Below are positions 18,844 through 27,998 of a stretch of 64,000 bases of DNA, one piece after another. This DNA is from CAVQCX01 sp963775335. Its GTDB lineage: Bacteria; Pseudomonadota; Gammaproteobacteria; Chromatiales; Chromatiaceae. A program made the translations under genes and the position numbers. The notes under the pieces are model-generated. The model was not told the DNA's origin, did not search any database, and saw only the letters and a list, made by a program, of their open reading frames with translations. Numbering within the stretch: the stretch's first letter is position 1; each line of letters begins with the position of its first letter. Location of the stretch: NCBI GenBank assembly GCA_963775335.1, contig CAVZIJ010000003.1:2480001-2544000 (forward strand). The letters run 5' to 3'.

Positions 18844-19314
18844 TCAGCTGGCGTCTGGACTCCGGTGGAGAACCTCGCCTGCCTCGCTCAAGACCTGCAC
18901 GGAGACCGGAACGCCCTGCCGGATGCTGGCGGTCACCACGCAGAAGTCTTCGAACAGATCCAGACAGCGCTTGAGCCGAGCCGACTCGAGCAGCCCAGCC
19001 CCAATGGTGATGCGTACATCGAGGCATCCTACGCGCAGGCGCTTCTGGTCATTGCGCACAATCTGGCAGGTCGCCTCGGTCTTCACCGCGCCGGCGGGGA
19101 CCTCGTCGCGGGCCAGGCAGTACATGAGGCTGGCGCTCAGACAGTTCGCCGCCGCCGCCGCCAAAAGACGCGAGGCATTGGGGCCGGTGCGCCCACCGAG
19201 CGGCGGCGGCTCGTCCATCAGCAGTTCCGGGGCTTTCGGCAGATCGAACCTGACCTTGAATGCGTAGTCCTCGAGCTGTTCCAGATGGATGGTGAAGCGA
19301 CCTTCTTCCGACAC
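18844..19314 (-). CDS. OsmC-family peroxiredoxin-like protein
   Basis: A 156-residue OsmC/Ohr fold protein. The two redox cysteines are visible: Cys58 in AAAANCLSASL and Cys125 in LFEDFCVVTAS. OsmC proteins reduce organic hydroperoxides through this pair. It lies 34 bp upstream of the SIMPL gene and 37 bp downstream of the rhomboid gene, so the three may be one leftward unit. Confidence 0.88.
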   Translation of the reverse strand: MSEEGRFTIHLEQLEDYAFKVRFDLPKAPELLMDEPPPLGGRTGPNASRLLAAAAANCLSASLMYCLARDEVPAGAVKTEATCQIVRNDQKRLRVGCLDVRITIGAGLLESARLKRCLDLFEDFCVVTASIRQGVPVSVQVLSEAGEVLHRSPDAS

Positions 19315-19351
19315 GGCGACTCTCCGACTAGGGTGTGAGGGCGGGCACGGC

Positions 19352-20047
19352 TCAACGGCGGGGCGGCGCGAGCAACCTCAGATCACGGCGCTTGAACAGG
19401 GGGATCAGCACCATGCCCGCGACAAATCCGCCGATATGGGCGCTGAAGGCCACCCCTCCCGCCTGAGAGGAAGCCAGCGCCGAGCTCAGCAGCTGCAGAC
19501 CGAACCAGAATACCAGCACCAGTCCGGCCGGGAGATATACGGTCGGAAACAGCAAGCCGATGGGCACGAGCACGAGCACCCGGGCACGGGGATAGAGGAG
19601 CAGATAGGCTCCCAGCACCCCCGAGATCGCGCCGCTCGCACCGATCATCGGCAGCTGCGATCCGGTATCGGGCAGGGCCTGCGCGAAAACCGCCGCAGTG
19701 CCGCACAGCAGGTAGAAGACGAGGAACCGCGCATGCCCCATCGAGTCCTCGACATTGTTGCCGAAGATCCACAGGTACAGCATGTTCCCGATCAGGTGCA
19801 TCCACCCGCCGTGCAGAAACATCGACGTGAAGACGGTCGCCCAAGGCGGCACCACGACGAGGTCCGGCGAGAGCTCACGGACCTTGAACAGCACTGCGGG
19901 AATGCTGCCCAGGGCATAGACGGCCCGCGTCTGCGCTTCCGAGCCGAGAGAGAGCTGCCAGAGAAAGACCAGCACACAGGCGACGATCAGCGCCACCGTC
20001 ACCACAGCCGGGCGCTCCGTGGGATTGTCGTCGTGAAGTGGCAGCAT
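19352..20047 (-). CDS. rhomboid-family intramembrane serine protease
   Basis: A 231-residue polytopic membrane protein with about six hydrophobic segments. Catalytic residues: Ser138 in GASGAISG and His204 in FSAHIGGF; the upstream FLHGGWMHLIGNML is the rhomboid oxyanion region. It cleaves transmembrane substrates; the target is unknown. It is the first gene of the rhomboid-OsmC-SIMPL set and divergent from the radical SAM gene. Confidence 0.93.
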   Translation of the reverse strand: MLPLHDDNPTERPAVVTVALIVACVLVFLWQLSLGSEAQTRAVYALGSIPAVLFKVRELSPDLVVVPPWATVFTSMFLHGGWMHLIGNMLYLWIFGNNVEDSMGHARFLVFYLLCGTAAVFAQALPDTGSQLPMIGASGAISGVLGAYLLLYPRARVLVLVPIGLLFPTVYLPAGLVLVFWFGLQLLSSALASSQAGGVAFSAHIGGFVAGMVLIPLFKRRDLRLLAPPRR

Positions 20048-20224
20048 GTCCGGCCTTGTTCGATTGGCTGGCCGGCCATTCTATCCGACTGGCCGAACGG
20101 CTCTCACCGAGCCGAAAGCCGCTTGTCGCGGGACGCCGATCAGAAGCCGGGTATGGGCGCTCGACGCCCGAAGCTGTTCGCCGACCATGGCGCAAGGGGC
20201 TAGGCGGCTGCCAGAATATGGCTC

Positions 20225-21304
20225 ATGGACCCCAAATCACTGCGCCCCGGCGCCCGGCGCGGACGCGGCGCATCGAGCAACCCCTTCAACCGCTACGCCG
20301 AGCGCCACTACGAGCCCTTCGACGACGGCTGGGGCGCCGCGGAGGCGGAGCCCGAGGCGCTGCGCACTCGCCTCACTCCCGACGCCAGCCGCAGTGTCAT
20401 CAGTCGTAACGCGTCGCCGGACATTCCCTTCGACCGCTCCCTCAACCCCTACCGAGGCTGCGAGCACGGCTGCATCTATTGCTACGCCCGCCCGACCCAC
20501 GCGTGGCTCGGGCTCTCGCCCGGAATCGACTTCGAGACGCGGTTGTTCTACAAGGCGGAAGCGCCGGAGCTGCTGCGCCGCGAGCTGGCCGCCCGGGGCT
20601 ACCGCTGTGCCCCCATCGCGCTGGGGGTCAACACCGACGCCTGGCAGCCGGCAGAGCGCCGCCTCGGCATCACCCGGAGGGTCCTTGAGGTGCTGCTGCA
20701 GCACCGCCACCCGCTGACCCTGATTACCAAGTCCGCGCTCGTGGAGCGGGACCTGGACATCCTGGCCGAGCTCGCGGGTCTGGACCTGGTCGAAGCAACA
20801 ATCTCGCTGACGACGCTGGACGCGGATCTGGCGCGGTGTCTGGAGCCGCGCGCGGCCGCACCCCGGCGGCGCCTGGAGACGCTGAGCCGGCTCGCCGCGG
20901 CCGGCATTCCGAGCGGGGTCATGGTGGCGCCGGTAATCCCCGCGCTGACCGATCCGGAGCTGGAGCGCATCCTCGCGGCCGCCCGGGAGGCCGGGGCGAC
21001 GGAAGCGGGCTACGTGCTGCTGCGCCTCCCCTTGGAGGTCGAGCCCCTGTTCGCGGAGTGGCTCGCCGAGCACCGACCGGGCATGGCGGATCGGGTCCTG
21101 AACCGGGTACGCGACACCCGCGGCGGGAGCCTCAACGATCCGCGTTTCGGCTCACGGATGCGCGGCAGCGGGAGCTATGCCGACCTCATCGCCCAACGCT
21201 TTCGCATCGCCTACGGGCGTCTGGGCTTCGAGGGCCACGCGGCCCTGAGCCACAGCCTGTTTCGCGTCCCCGAAGAGCCCGGCGGGCAGTTGGGCCTGTT
21301 CTGA
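20225..21304 (+). CDS. PA0069-type radical SAM protein
   Basis: A 359-residue radical SAM enzyme of the spore-photoproduct-lyase-like group. The cluster-binding motif NPYRGCEHGCIYCYARP holds Cys79, Cys83 and Cys86 (C-x3-C-x2-C). Further family text: FETRLFYK, TKSALVERDLDIL, SLTTLD, GVMVAPVIPALTD, and a C-terminal QLGLF end. Proteins of this family are annotated by similarity only, and no reaction is assigned. Confidence 0.9.
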   Translation: MDPKSLRPGARRGRGASSNPFNRYAERHYEPFDDGWGAAEAEPEALRTRLTPDASRSVISRNASPDIPFDRSLNPYRGCEHGCIYCYARPTHAWLGLSPGIDFETRLFYKAEAPELLRRELAARGYRCAPIALGVNTDAWQPAERRLGITRRVLEVLLQHRHPLTLITKSALVERDLDILAELAGLDLVEATISLTTLDADLARCLEPRAAAPRRRLETLSRLAAAGIPSGVMVAPVIPALTDPELERILAAAREAGATEAGYVLLRLPLEVEPLFAEWLAEHRPGMADRVLNRVRDTRGGSLNDPRFGSRMRGSGSYADLIAQRFRIAYGRLGFEGHAALSHSLFRVPEEPGGQLGLF

Positions 21305-21534
21305 GACGCGCTTCGGCGATCCAGCCTGGGCGTGCCCGCATTCCGGCCGGTCGGACTTTGGATGCGCTACTGCGGAAGAGCGGCGCGCGGGATGGGACCG
21401 CAAGGGTCGGCGGTCCGGCCACCACCCTGTGCATGGTCGAGAATTGCATCCATGCTTGGAGCGAAGTCCGCCCGACCCGGCCGCTCCCGACCGGGGACAG
21501 GCGACAGGGGGCCTTTCGCTAGGAGACTGCTGTC

Positions 21535-22005
21535 ATGAGCCTGACACTGATATCGGCGGCTTTCGTTCTGGGCGCAGCGATTCCCAAGCTGTACACGTGC
21601 GACGGGGCCGACCATTCTCCGCCACTGGCTTGGACGGGCGTCCCCGAGGGAACGAAGAGCCTGGTCCTGATCGTGGACGACCCGGACGCCCCGGACCCCA
21701 GAGCCCCCCGCATGACCTGGGTTCATTGGGTGCTCTACAACCTGCCGCCGGATCTGAAGGGGCTGCCAGAGGCGGTATCGGACGCCGCGCTGCCCGCGGG
21801 CACCGGCCAGGGCGTCAACGACTGGAAGCGCACCGGCTACGGCGGCCCCTGTCCGCCGATTGGGAGACACCGCTACTTCCACAAGCTCTTCGCGCTGGAC
21901 ACCCGCCTGCCGGACCTGGGGCACCCGACCAAGACGGGGCTGCTCCAGGCAATGGACGGACACATCCTGGACCAGACCGAGCTGGTGGGAACCTATCAGC
22001 GTTGA
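21535..22005 (+). CDS. YbhB/YbcL family (PEBP-like) protein
   Basis: A 156-residue phosphatidylethanolamine-binding-protein fold member. Signatures: CDGADHSPPLAWTGVP, VDDPDAPDPR, WVHWVLYNLP, and GYGGPCPP followed by HRYFHKLFALD. It has no signal peptide, so it is cytosolic. Ligand unknown. GGAGACTG before the ATG serves as a weak ribosome site. Confidence 0.93.
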   Translation: MSLTLISAAFVLGAAIPKLYTCDGADHSPPLAWTGVPEGTKSLVLIVDDPDAPDPRAPRMTWVHWVLYNLPPDLKGLPEAVSDAALPAGTGQGVNDWKRTGYGGPCPPIGRHRYFHKLFALDTRLPDLGHPTKTGLLQAMDGHILDQTELVGTYQR

Positions 22006-22006
22006 G

Positions 22007-22026
22007 GGCGGGCTCGCTCGCCCGCC
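22007..22026. terminator. hairpin between convergent genes
   Basis: Perfect 7-bp arms GGCGGGC/GCCCGCC around TCGCTC, directly after the YbhB-type gene stop and before the end of the hydrolase gene. Confidence 0.5.
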
Positions 22027-22034
22027 GGGCTTCC

Positions 22035-22811
22035 TCAGTGGGAGAAGGCCTCCTTGAGAAAATCCTGCATGCGCTGCCAGGAGCGGCGGTCCGCCTCTGG
22101 GTTGTAGGCCAGGTTCTCCATCCCATAAGAGCCCGCGTCCGGGTTGGTGAATGCATGTCGGGTGCCGCCGTAAATGTCCATCTCCCAGTCCGCCCCCGCC
22201 GCCCTCAGCGCGGCCTTGAAGGCGGCGATGCGCTCGGGCGGCTCGAAGGCATCGGCGTCGCCATGGAGGGCCAGTATCCGGGCGTGGATATGTTTCTGCT
22301 GCGCCTCGGTCGCCGGCGGCAAGGGACCGTGGAAGCTCACCACCGCGTCGAGGGGGGCGCCTGCGTACGCCATCTCCATGACGGTCCCGCCGCCGAAGCA
22401 GTAGCCGACGGCCGCGAGGTGGCCCCGGTCCACGCGCGGGTCGGCCTCGAGCACGGCGAGCCCCGCCAAGGCACGTCGCTGCCAGGCATCGGTGTTCTTG
22501 GTGACCTGCTCCATCCAGGCCTGCGCATCCGCGGGGTGGCGGGTGACCTTGTGATCCCCGTACATGTCGGCGGCGAAAGCGACGTAGCCCAGCTGCGCGA
22601 GCATCTGAGCCCGATGTTTGGTGTAATCGGTGAGCCCCCACCACTCGTGCACCACCATCACCCCGGGGCGTTTGCCCTGGATCGCGTCGTCCCAGTAGAG
22701 GTAGCCGGTGAGCTTGGCGTCGCCGTCCGCATAGCTCACCTCCCGGCTCTGAACCTGGGCACCAGCCTGAAACGCAGTCAGCAGTCCCAAGAGGACAAGA
22801 ATCGCTCGCAT
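22035..22811 (-). CDS. exported dienelactone hydrolase family protein
   Basis: A 258-residue alpha/beta hydrolase with a signal peptide (AILVLLGLLTAFQAGA). The DLH triad is visible: Cys138 in GYCFGGG, an Asp in HGDADAFEP (185 or 187) and His219 in GGTRHAFTN. VVHEWWGLT forms the oxyanion region. It is a periplasmic Cys-dependent hydrolase; substrate unknown. Confidence 0.9.
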   Translation of the reverse strand: MRAILVLLGLLTAFQAGAQVQSREVSYADGDAKLTGYLYWDDAIQGKRPGVMVVHEWWGLTDYTKHRAQMLAQLGYVAFAADMYGDHKVTRHPADAQAWMEQVTKNTDAWQRRALAGLAVLEADPRVDRGHLAAVGYCFGGGTVMEMAYAGAPLDAVVSFHGPLPPATEAQQKHIHARILALHGDADAFEPPERIAAFKAALRAAGADWEMDIYGGTRHAFTNPDAGSYGMENLAYNPEADRRSWQRMQDFLKEAFSH

Positions 22812-22862
22812 GGTCTCTCCTAAATTGGCGGAGGCCGGGCACGCCCGCTCCCGGCGTCGGTC

Positions 22863-23516
22863 CTATTGTCGAGCCAGCACCTCGATGAACGCCAGCGTCG
22901 CCGCCACCGCCGCCGCAAGATTTTGCTCGAGGGTGCGACCCGACGCGCCGCGGGGCTTGAAGCTGTGCTCCCCGTCCTCGATCCAGGTCAAACGCACCCC
23001 GGGAGCAAGCCGGTAGCCCGCCACCTCCGTTCGGGTGCCGAAGGGGTCTCGGGTGCCCTGGCAGATCAACGTCGGAGTGCGAAGGGCCTCCAAGTGCTCG
23101 GTGCGCAGACGCTCGGGCCGCCCGGGCGGGTGGAAAGGGTAGCCCAGACAGACCAGCCCCGCAGCCTGCTCCTGGTCCGCGATCAGGCTTGCCATGCGCC
23201 CGCCCAGGGACTTGCCGCCGATCACCAGGGCGCCACGCGGGCAGCCCCCCGAGACCAACGCCGCGATAACGCTGTGCCAGGTCCCGAGCAGCGCCGACTC
23301 GCGATCGGGCGGGCGGCGCACCCCGAGCCGCTGGGACTCGATCATGTAGGGGAATTCGAATCGCACCACGCGCACACCGCCCTGGGCGACCCCTTGCGCG
23401 ATCGCCTGCAGGAAAGGCGAGGCCATTCCCTGCCCGGCGCCATGGGCCAGCACGAGGGTCCAGGGCGCGCTCGCCGGCCCGTCCGCCAGCCATTGGTCCG
23501 GCGGCGGCAGGCTCAT
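22863..23516 (-). CDS. KANL3/Tex30-type alpha/beta hydrolase
   Basis: A 217-residue hydrolase-fold protein: LVLAHGAGQGM near the start, nucleophile elbow GGKSLGGRMAS, GYPFHPPG, QGTRDPFG and DGEHSFKPR (candidate catalytic His). It matches the Tex30/KANL3 group. Its ATG overlaps the stop of the upstream uracil-DNA-glycosylase-like gene by 4 bp, so translation is probably coupled. Confidence 0.88.
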   Translation of the reverse strand: MSLPPPDQWLADGPASAPWTLVLAHGAGQGMASPFLQAIAQGVAQGGVRVVRFEFPYMIESQRLGVRRPPDRESALLGTWHSVIAALVSGGCPRGALVIGGKSLGGRMASLIADQEQAAGLVCLGYPFHPPGRPERLRTEHLEALRTPTLICQGTRDPFGTRTEVAGYRLAPGVRLTWIEDGEHSFKPRGASGRTLEQNLAAAVAATLAFIEVLARQ

Positions 23517-24121
23517 CGGCCGCAGATCTCTCGCCAGGCAGGGTGCCAGGCGATCAGATCGAGAGCCGTGGCCAGCAGTCCCCGTCCGGGCTCGGTGCGA
23601 TGCCAGGTGGATGCGCCCGAGGGGTGGGGAAGCGGAATGATGTCGGTATCCGGCAAGGCCTCGAGCCGGTGGCTGGCTCCGATCACGTCTGCCAGCTTGT
23701 CGACCTCCAGAAACAGCCCGATCGCCAGCTTGCCTACCGGCAGAACCAGCCGCGGTCGCAGGATCCCGATCTCGGCATCGAGCCAGCGCCCGCAGCGCTG
23801 CACCTCATCGGGCGAGGGGACCCGGTCGCCGCCCCGGGGGGCCTTGCCGGGATAGCAGCGGCACACCGCGGCCATGTACACGCGGGTGCGGAACGCCTCC
23901 TCACGCAGGCCTTTGCCCTCGAACCAGCGAAATAGGGTCTTGCCCGCGGTCCAGGCGAAGGGCTTGCCGGCCGGTCCCTCCTTGGACCCCGGCGCCTGCC
24001 CTATCAGCATGACCGGGGAGACCACGGGCTGACCCATGACGACAGGCCCGATCATCTCCGGGCAGCGCCGGCAGGCCTTCAGGGCTGTCTGGTGCTTGCG
24101 GATGGCTTGAAGGGCGTCCAC
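23513..24121 (-). CDS. uracil-DNA glycosylase family protein
   Basis: A 202-residue UDG-superfamily protein. The GTG at 24121, with a GATGAAGG site before it, gives a normal N terminus (VDALQAIRKHQ); the longer frame adds a Ser/Arg-rich lead without similarity. Motifs: ACRRCPEM (Cys pair near the start), LIGQAPGSKEGPAGKPF, and PLPHPSGAS. GQAPG and HPSG are the family 4/5-like motifs. It likely removes uracil or related lesions from DNA, but fewer Fe-S cysteines are evident than in classical family 4. Confidence 0.82.
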   Translation of the reverse strand: MDALQAIRKHQTALKACRRCPEMIGPVVMGQPVVSPVMLIGQAPGSKEGPAGKPFAWTAGKTLFRWFEGKGLREEAFRTRVYMAAVCRCYPGKAPRGGDRVPSPDEVQRCGRWLDAEIGILRPRLVLPVGKLAIGLFLEVDKLADVIGASHRLEALPDTDIIPLPHPSGASTWHRTEPGRGLLATALDLIAWHPAWREICGR

Positions 24122-24165
24122 GGGACCTTCATCATTCGGTTTCGAAGCGGAGGAGGACCGGATCG

Positions 24166-24366
24166 ATGATCGGGACCTTGCTGGGTCTGGGCGTTGGAGC
24201 GGGCTTGTTGGGCCTGCCCGTTTGGGTCGCACCCATTCTACTGATCCTGGGCTCGGACAGAACCTCGGGTCTGGAGAAACTGCTCTGGGTCCTTGCGGTC
24301 GTCTTCAGGTCCTGGCTCGCCTGGATCTTCTATGCCCTACTCGCGCCGCTCGCCGAGCGGCCCTGA
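24166..24366 (+). CDS. small two-span membrane protein
   Basis: A 66-residue hydrophobic protein with two predicted spans (TLLGLGVGAGLLGLPVWVAP and WVLAVVFRSWLAWIFYALLA). AGGAGGA lies about 7 bases before the ATG. The next gene begins 16 bp later on the same strand. No family recognised; composition and ribosome site support a real gene. Confidence 0.65.
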   Translation: MIGTLLGLGVGAGLLGLPVWVAPILLILGSDRTSGLEKLLWVLAVVFRSWLAWIFYALLAPLAERP

Positions 24367-24382
24367 CGCCCCGGAGACCGCT

Positions 24383-25384
24383 ATGAAAGCCGTACTGATG
24401 ACCCGCCCCGGCGGCCCCGAAGTCCTCGAGCTCCGCGAGATTCCCGAGCCGACGATCGCCGCGCCCACCCAGATCAAGGTGCGCTTGAAGGCCGCCGGCA
24501 TCAATCCGATCGACACCAAGCTGCGGGCCCGGGGGCTGCTCTTCCCCGATCCCCTGCCGGCGGTGCTCGGCTGCGACGGCGCCGGAGAGGTGGTGGATGT
24601 GGGCGCGCAGGTGGGCCGCTTCAAGCCGGGAGACCCGGTCTGGTTCTGCAACGGCGGACTGGGCCGCGCGCCGGGCAACTACGCCGAGTACACCCTGGTG
24701 GAGGAGTCGGTCGCCCAACCCATGCCCGCCGGCTTCGACTATCGCCGGGCCGCCGCAGCGCCGCTGGTGCTGCTCACCGCCTGGGAAGCGCTGTTCGACC
24801 GGGCTCGCCTGAGCGCCGGGCAGACCGTGCTAATCCATGCCGGTGCCGGCGGGGTCGGGCACATCGCGGTGCAGCTCGCGCGGCACGCCGGGGCGCGGGT
24901 CTGCACCACGGTGAGCAGCGAGGCCAAGGCGCAGTTCGTGCGCTCTCTGGGTGCGGAGCGGGTGATCCTTTACCGGGACGAGGACCTGCTGGAAGCGGTA
25001 CGCGACTGGACCGGCGGGCGCGGGGTCGATGTGGCGCTGGATACCGTCGGACCCACAGTGTTTCGCCGCTCCATTCCCACCGTCGCCTATTACGGCGACC
25101 TCGTCACCATCCTGGACCCCGGCCCCGAAGCCGATTGGAAAGAGGCGCGGACGCGCAATCTGCGCATCGGATTCGAGCTGATGCTCAGTCCCCAGCTGGT
25201 GGATCTGCCCGAGGCCCGGGCCCACCAGGGCGAAATCCTGCGACGCTGCGGTGAGCTGATCGATCAGGGCGATCTGCGCATCGAGGTGCAGGATACCTTC
25301 CCGCTGGAGCGGGCGGCCGAGGCCCACCGGCTGCTCGAGGAGGGTCGCCTCCAGGGCAAGCTGGTGCTGAGCATCGGGGACTGA
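24383..25384 (+). CDS. NADPH:quinone oxidoreductase-like MDR protein
   Basis: A 333-residue medium-chain dehydrogenase/reductase. The start gives MKAVLMTRPGGPEVLEL. GROES-like part: AAGINPIDTKLRARG and LGCDGAGEVVDVG. Rossmann motif: HAGAGGVGHIAVQLA. No structural-zinc cysteine cluster is visible, which fits zinc-independent quinone oxidoreductases. Directly upstream of the phosphoesterase gene (10 bp). Confidence 0.88.
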   Translation: MKAVLMTRPGGPEVLELREIPEPTIAAPTQIKVRLKAAGINPIDTKLRARGLLFPDPLPAVLGCDGAGEVVDVGAQVGRFKPGDPVWFCNGGLGRAPGNYAEYTLVEESVAQPMPAGFDYRRAAAAPLVLLTAWEALFDRARLSAGQTVLIHAGAGGVGHIAVQLARHAGARVCTTVSSEAKAQFVRSLGAERVILYRDEDLLEAVRDWTGGRGVDVALDTVGPTVFRRSIPTVAYYGDLVTILDPGPEADWKEARTRNLRIGFELMLSPQLVDLPEARAHQGEILRRCGELIDQGDLRIEVQDTFPLERAAEAHRLLEEGRLQGKLVLSIGD

Positions 25385-25394
25385 GGCAAGGTCC

Positions 25395-25907
25395 GTGGTC
25401 CGGGTCGCCCTGCTCTCGGACACGCACGGAACCTTGGACCCGCGGATCGGCGAGGCCGTGAGGGGCTGTGATCTCGCGGTTCACGCCGGCGACATCGGAA
25501 ACGCCGGCGTGCTCGCCGTGCTCAGCCCACGCAGTGGCCGAGCGATCGCCGTGACCGGCAACAACGATACCGCGGCAAAATGGCCGACGGGGGACGCCAA
25601 GACATTGGAGAGTCTGCCCACGGTGGCAAGCCTCGAGCTGCCCGGCGGCCGCTTGGTGGTGATTCACGGCGACCGCATCAACCCGGCGGCGCGACGCCAC
25701 GAGCGCCTGCGCCGACGCTTTCCGGACGCGAGACTGGTGGTCTACGGGCACAGCCACCGGCTGGTTTGTGACCTCGGCACCCTGCCTTGGGTGGTCAACC
25801 CCGGTGCCGCGGGGCGCAGCCGGACCTTCGGCGGCCCTTCGATGCTGATCCTGAGCGCAACTCCGGACAGCTGGGTGGTCCACGCGCTGCGATTTCCCGG
25901 GCCTTGA
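25395..25907 (+). CDS. YfcE-type metallophosphoesterase
   Basis: A 170-residue calcineurin-like phosphoesterase starting at GTG. Metal motifs are complete: LLSDTHG (D-x-H), AGDIG, TGNND, HGD and GHSHR. Small size fits the MJ0936/YfcE group, which hydrolyses phosphodiesters in vitro. Likely co-transcribed with the oxidoreductase. Confidence 0.92.
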   Translation: MVRVALLSDTHGTLDPRIGEAVRGCDLAVHAGDIGNAGVLAVLSPRSGRAIAVTGNNDTAAKWPTGDAKTLESLPTVASLELPGGRLVVIHGDRINPAARRHERLRRRFPDARLVVYGHSHRLVCDLGTLPWVVNPGAAGRSRTFGGPSMLILSATPDSWVVHALRFPGP

Positions 25908-25925
25908 GCCCCCGAGCAGGCCCGG
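25897..25925. terminator. hairpin between convergent genes
   Basis: Arms CCGGGCC and GGCCCGG around a 15-nt loop, overlapping the end of the phosphoesterase gene and just before the end of the leftward gene. Confidence 0.4.
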
Positions 25926-25932
25926 ACCCGGC

Positions 25933-26904
25933 TCACATCTGGCCCGTGACCTGCAGATCGTCGGCGGTGTCGAACTGCCGGTCGGGACCGGCCGAGCGCA
26001 CACGGAATCCGTCTACGGACGGCTCATAGCGCATCGGGGTGCCCCAGGGATCCTGCAGGTCCTTGTCACCGATACCGAGATCCTTGCGGAGCCTGTCGAT
26101 GGTCACCTGGGTGGGGTCGTAGCCCAAGCCGAACTGGATCATCCAGACCTTGACCGACCGTGCCAGCGTCGTCAGCTTCCGCTCGGCTTCACTGGCTGGG
26201 GGAACCGGGCCCGGGGGCTCGACGGGATGCGTCGTCGGCGCGCTTACCGATGTCGGCGGTCGCTTCTCACCGCCCAGCCACAGGTAAAGCCCGGCACCCA
26301 GAACGGCGAGGACGAGGATGCCGATCAATCCGAGAGCCACGGGGCCCGGACCCTTGCGGCGCACCGGCTCGCCGGCCGGGGCCAGGTCCGCCCAGGCCGG
26401 ACGGGCCCGGGTGTCGAAGAATTGCTCGTGGCCGAGATCGGCTTCAGACGGGGATTCGTCAGCCTGCGATTGCTGGGCCCCAGGCGCCGCAGCCGGTCCG
26501 GGGGCGGAACGCGCATCGGGCGGATGTTCCCCCGCGCCGCTGACGTCGGACCGCGTGCCCCCCCCCGCGGGCTTCGCCTCGATCTCGATGATCTCGATAC
26601 CGCCCGCGGCTGACCCGGGCGTCGGCGCGGCCTCGGGCTGGGGCTCCAATCCCGCCTCCAGTTGGAGCTCGGCCAACGGCTCAACGCTCGCCGGCACCCC
26701 GGCCACCTCCAGCCGGTCACGCAGGGCTTCGGCGTCGCTCTGGGCAAGCTCATGGCTGAGCGGGATACGTTTGCCCGTCATCAGACGTGCCACCCGCTCC
26801 GGCGGGAGCCGAAGAACCTCGGAGAGTAGGGCGGCCGCGGCGGCCGAGTCCGCCGACTCCTCGATTCGACCGGCCAGCACCACCCGGAATTTCTGTTCTG
26901 CCAT
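25933..26904 (-). CDS. single-pass membrane protein, paralogue of the gene at 14764
   Basis: A 323-residue protein. Residues 1-80 (KFRVVLAGRIEESADSAAAA ... ALRDRLEVAGVPASVEPL) match the N-terminal domain of the 14764 gene. An acidic, Ala/Pro-rich linker follows, then one membrane span (PVALGLIGILVLAVLGAGLYL, about 192-212) and a C-terminal domain of about 85 residues ending RSAGPDRQFDTADDLQV, nearly the same end as the paralogue. It lacks the zinc ribbon and DUF2628-like part. This suggests a cytoplasmic N-domain and a pseudopilin-like periplasmic domain; function unknown. Confidence 0.72.
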   Translation of the reverse strand: MAEQKFRVVLAGRIEESADSAAAAALLSEVLRLPPERVARLMTGKRIPLSHELAQSDAEALRDRLEVAGVPASVEPLAELQLEAGLEPQPEAAPTPGSAAGGIEIIEIEAKPAGGGTRSDVSGAGEHPPDARSAPGPAAAPGAQQSQADESPSEADLGHEQFFDTRARPAWADLAPAGEPVRRKGPGPVALGLIGILVLAVLGAGLYLWLGGEKRPPTSVSAPTTHPVEPPGPVPPASEAERKLTTLARSVKVWMIQFGLGYDPTQVTIDRLRKDLGIGDKDLQDPWGTPMRYEPSVDGFRVRSAGPDRQFDTADDLQVTGQM

Positions 26905-27099
26905 GGAGATCGTCGCGTACCGAGAAGGTAAGGTCGCCCAGTGCCACCGCCGGACCGCCTCACTATAGCAGGCACTAGCCCGGATGAGTACGAGCCCGCC
27001 CGCGATCGAACAGCGGCCAGCCCTGGGAAGCTCTGATCTATCGCCCGAGCCGTCACCACGCGGCGAAGGTAGAATGATTGGCTTTCCCGGACCTGCCCG

Positions 27100-27879
27100 A
27101 TGAGCGCCTATCTCAAGCCTCCCAAATCTCTGCTCAGCAAGGTCGGGCGAGCGATCGCCGATTACTCAATGATTCGCGACGGCGACCGCATCCTCCTCGG
27201 GGTGTCGGGAGGCAAGGACTCGTTGACCCTGCTGCACCTGTTGGGCCATCTGCGCAGCTATGCGCCGGTGCGCTTCGAGCTCGCGGCGATCACCGTGGAC
27301 CCGAAGGTCGACGGGTTCGACCCTTCCGGCCTGCGCGAGCACTACGATGCCATCGGGGTCTCTTATTTCTATGCCGAGCAGCCGATCATGGCGGAAGCCC
27401 GCGAGCACATGAATGGAGACTCCTTCTGCGCCTACTGCTCGCGCATGAAGCGCGGGATCATGTACACGACGTGCCGGCGCTTAGGCTACAACGTTCTCGC
27501 GCTGGCCCAGCATCTGGACGACCTGGCTGAGAGCTTCCTGCTCTCGGCGTTTCACGGCGGCCAGTTGCGGACCATGAAGGCCCATTACCTCAACGACGCG
27601 GGCGACGTACGCATCATCCGCCCCCTGATCTACTGTCGCGAGACCCAGACGGCGGCCTACGCCGCGCACGCGCGCCTGCCCGTGGTCCCCGACAGCTGCC
27701 CGGCCTGCTTCGCGGCCCCGACCCAGCGCGCGCGCATGAAGACCCTGCTCGCACGCGAAGAGCGCACCAACCGTCAGCTGTTCGCCAATCTGCTCCACGC
27801 CATGCGGCCCCTCCTGACCGAAGGCGGCCCGCCGGGCGGCGCCGACTCGCCGGCCCCTCCTCTCCACCCGGCCGACTGA
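27100..27879 (+). CDS. ttcA: tRNA 2-thiocytidine(32) synthetase TtcA
   Basis: A 259-residue PP-loop ATPase that thiolates C32 of tRNA using a 4Fe-4S cluster. Motifs: SGGKDS (36-41), Cys110 and Cys113 in SFCAYCSRMKRG, and Cys200 and Cys203 in DSCPACF. All the TtcA-type cysteines are present and length is normal. Single gene, divergent from the 25933 gene. Confidence 0.95.
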   Translation: MSAYLKPPKSLLSKVGRAIADYSMIRDGDRILLGVSGGKDSLTLLHLLGHLRSYAPVRFELAAITVDPKVDGFDPSGLREHYDAIGVSYFYAEQPIMAEAREHMNGDSFCAYCSRMKRGIMYTTCRRLGYNVLALAQHLDDLAESFLLSAFHGGQLRTMKAHYLNDAGDVRIIRPLIYCRETQTAAYAAHARLPVVPDSCPACFAAPTQRARMKTLLAREERTNRQLFANLLHAMRPLLTEGGPPGGADSPAPPLHPAD

Positions 27880-27998
27880 TCCTCGCGCGATCATTGTTAC
27901 GTCGCCAGCAAGGGTGTTTTCGTTCGGGGGAGCCTTTTTTCGGGGGCGATCGACCCGCATGCTTGGCTTACGGCAGCCCGCCCAACAGGAGACCGGCC

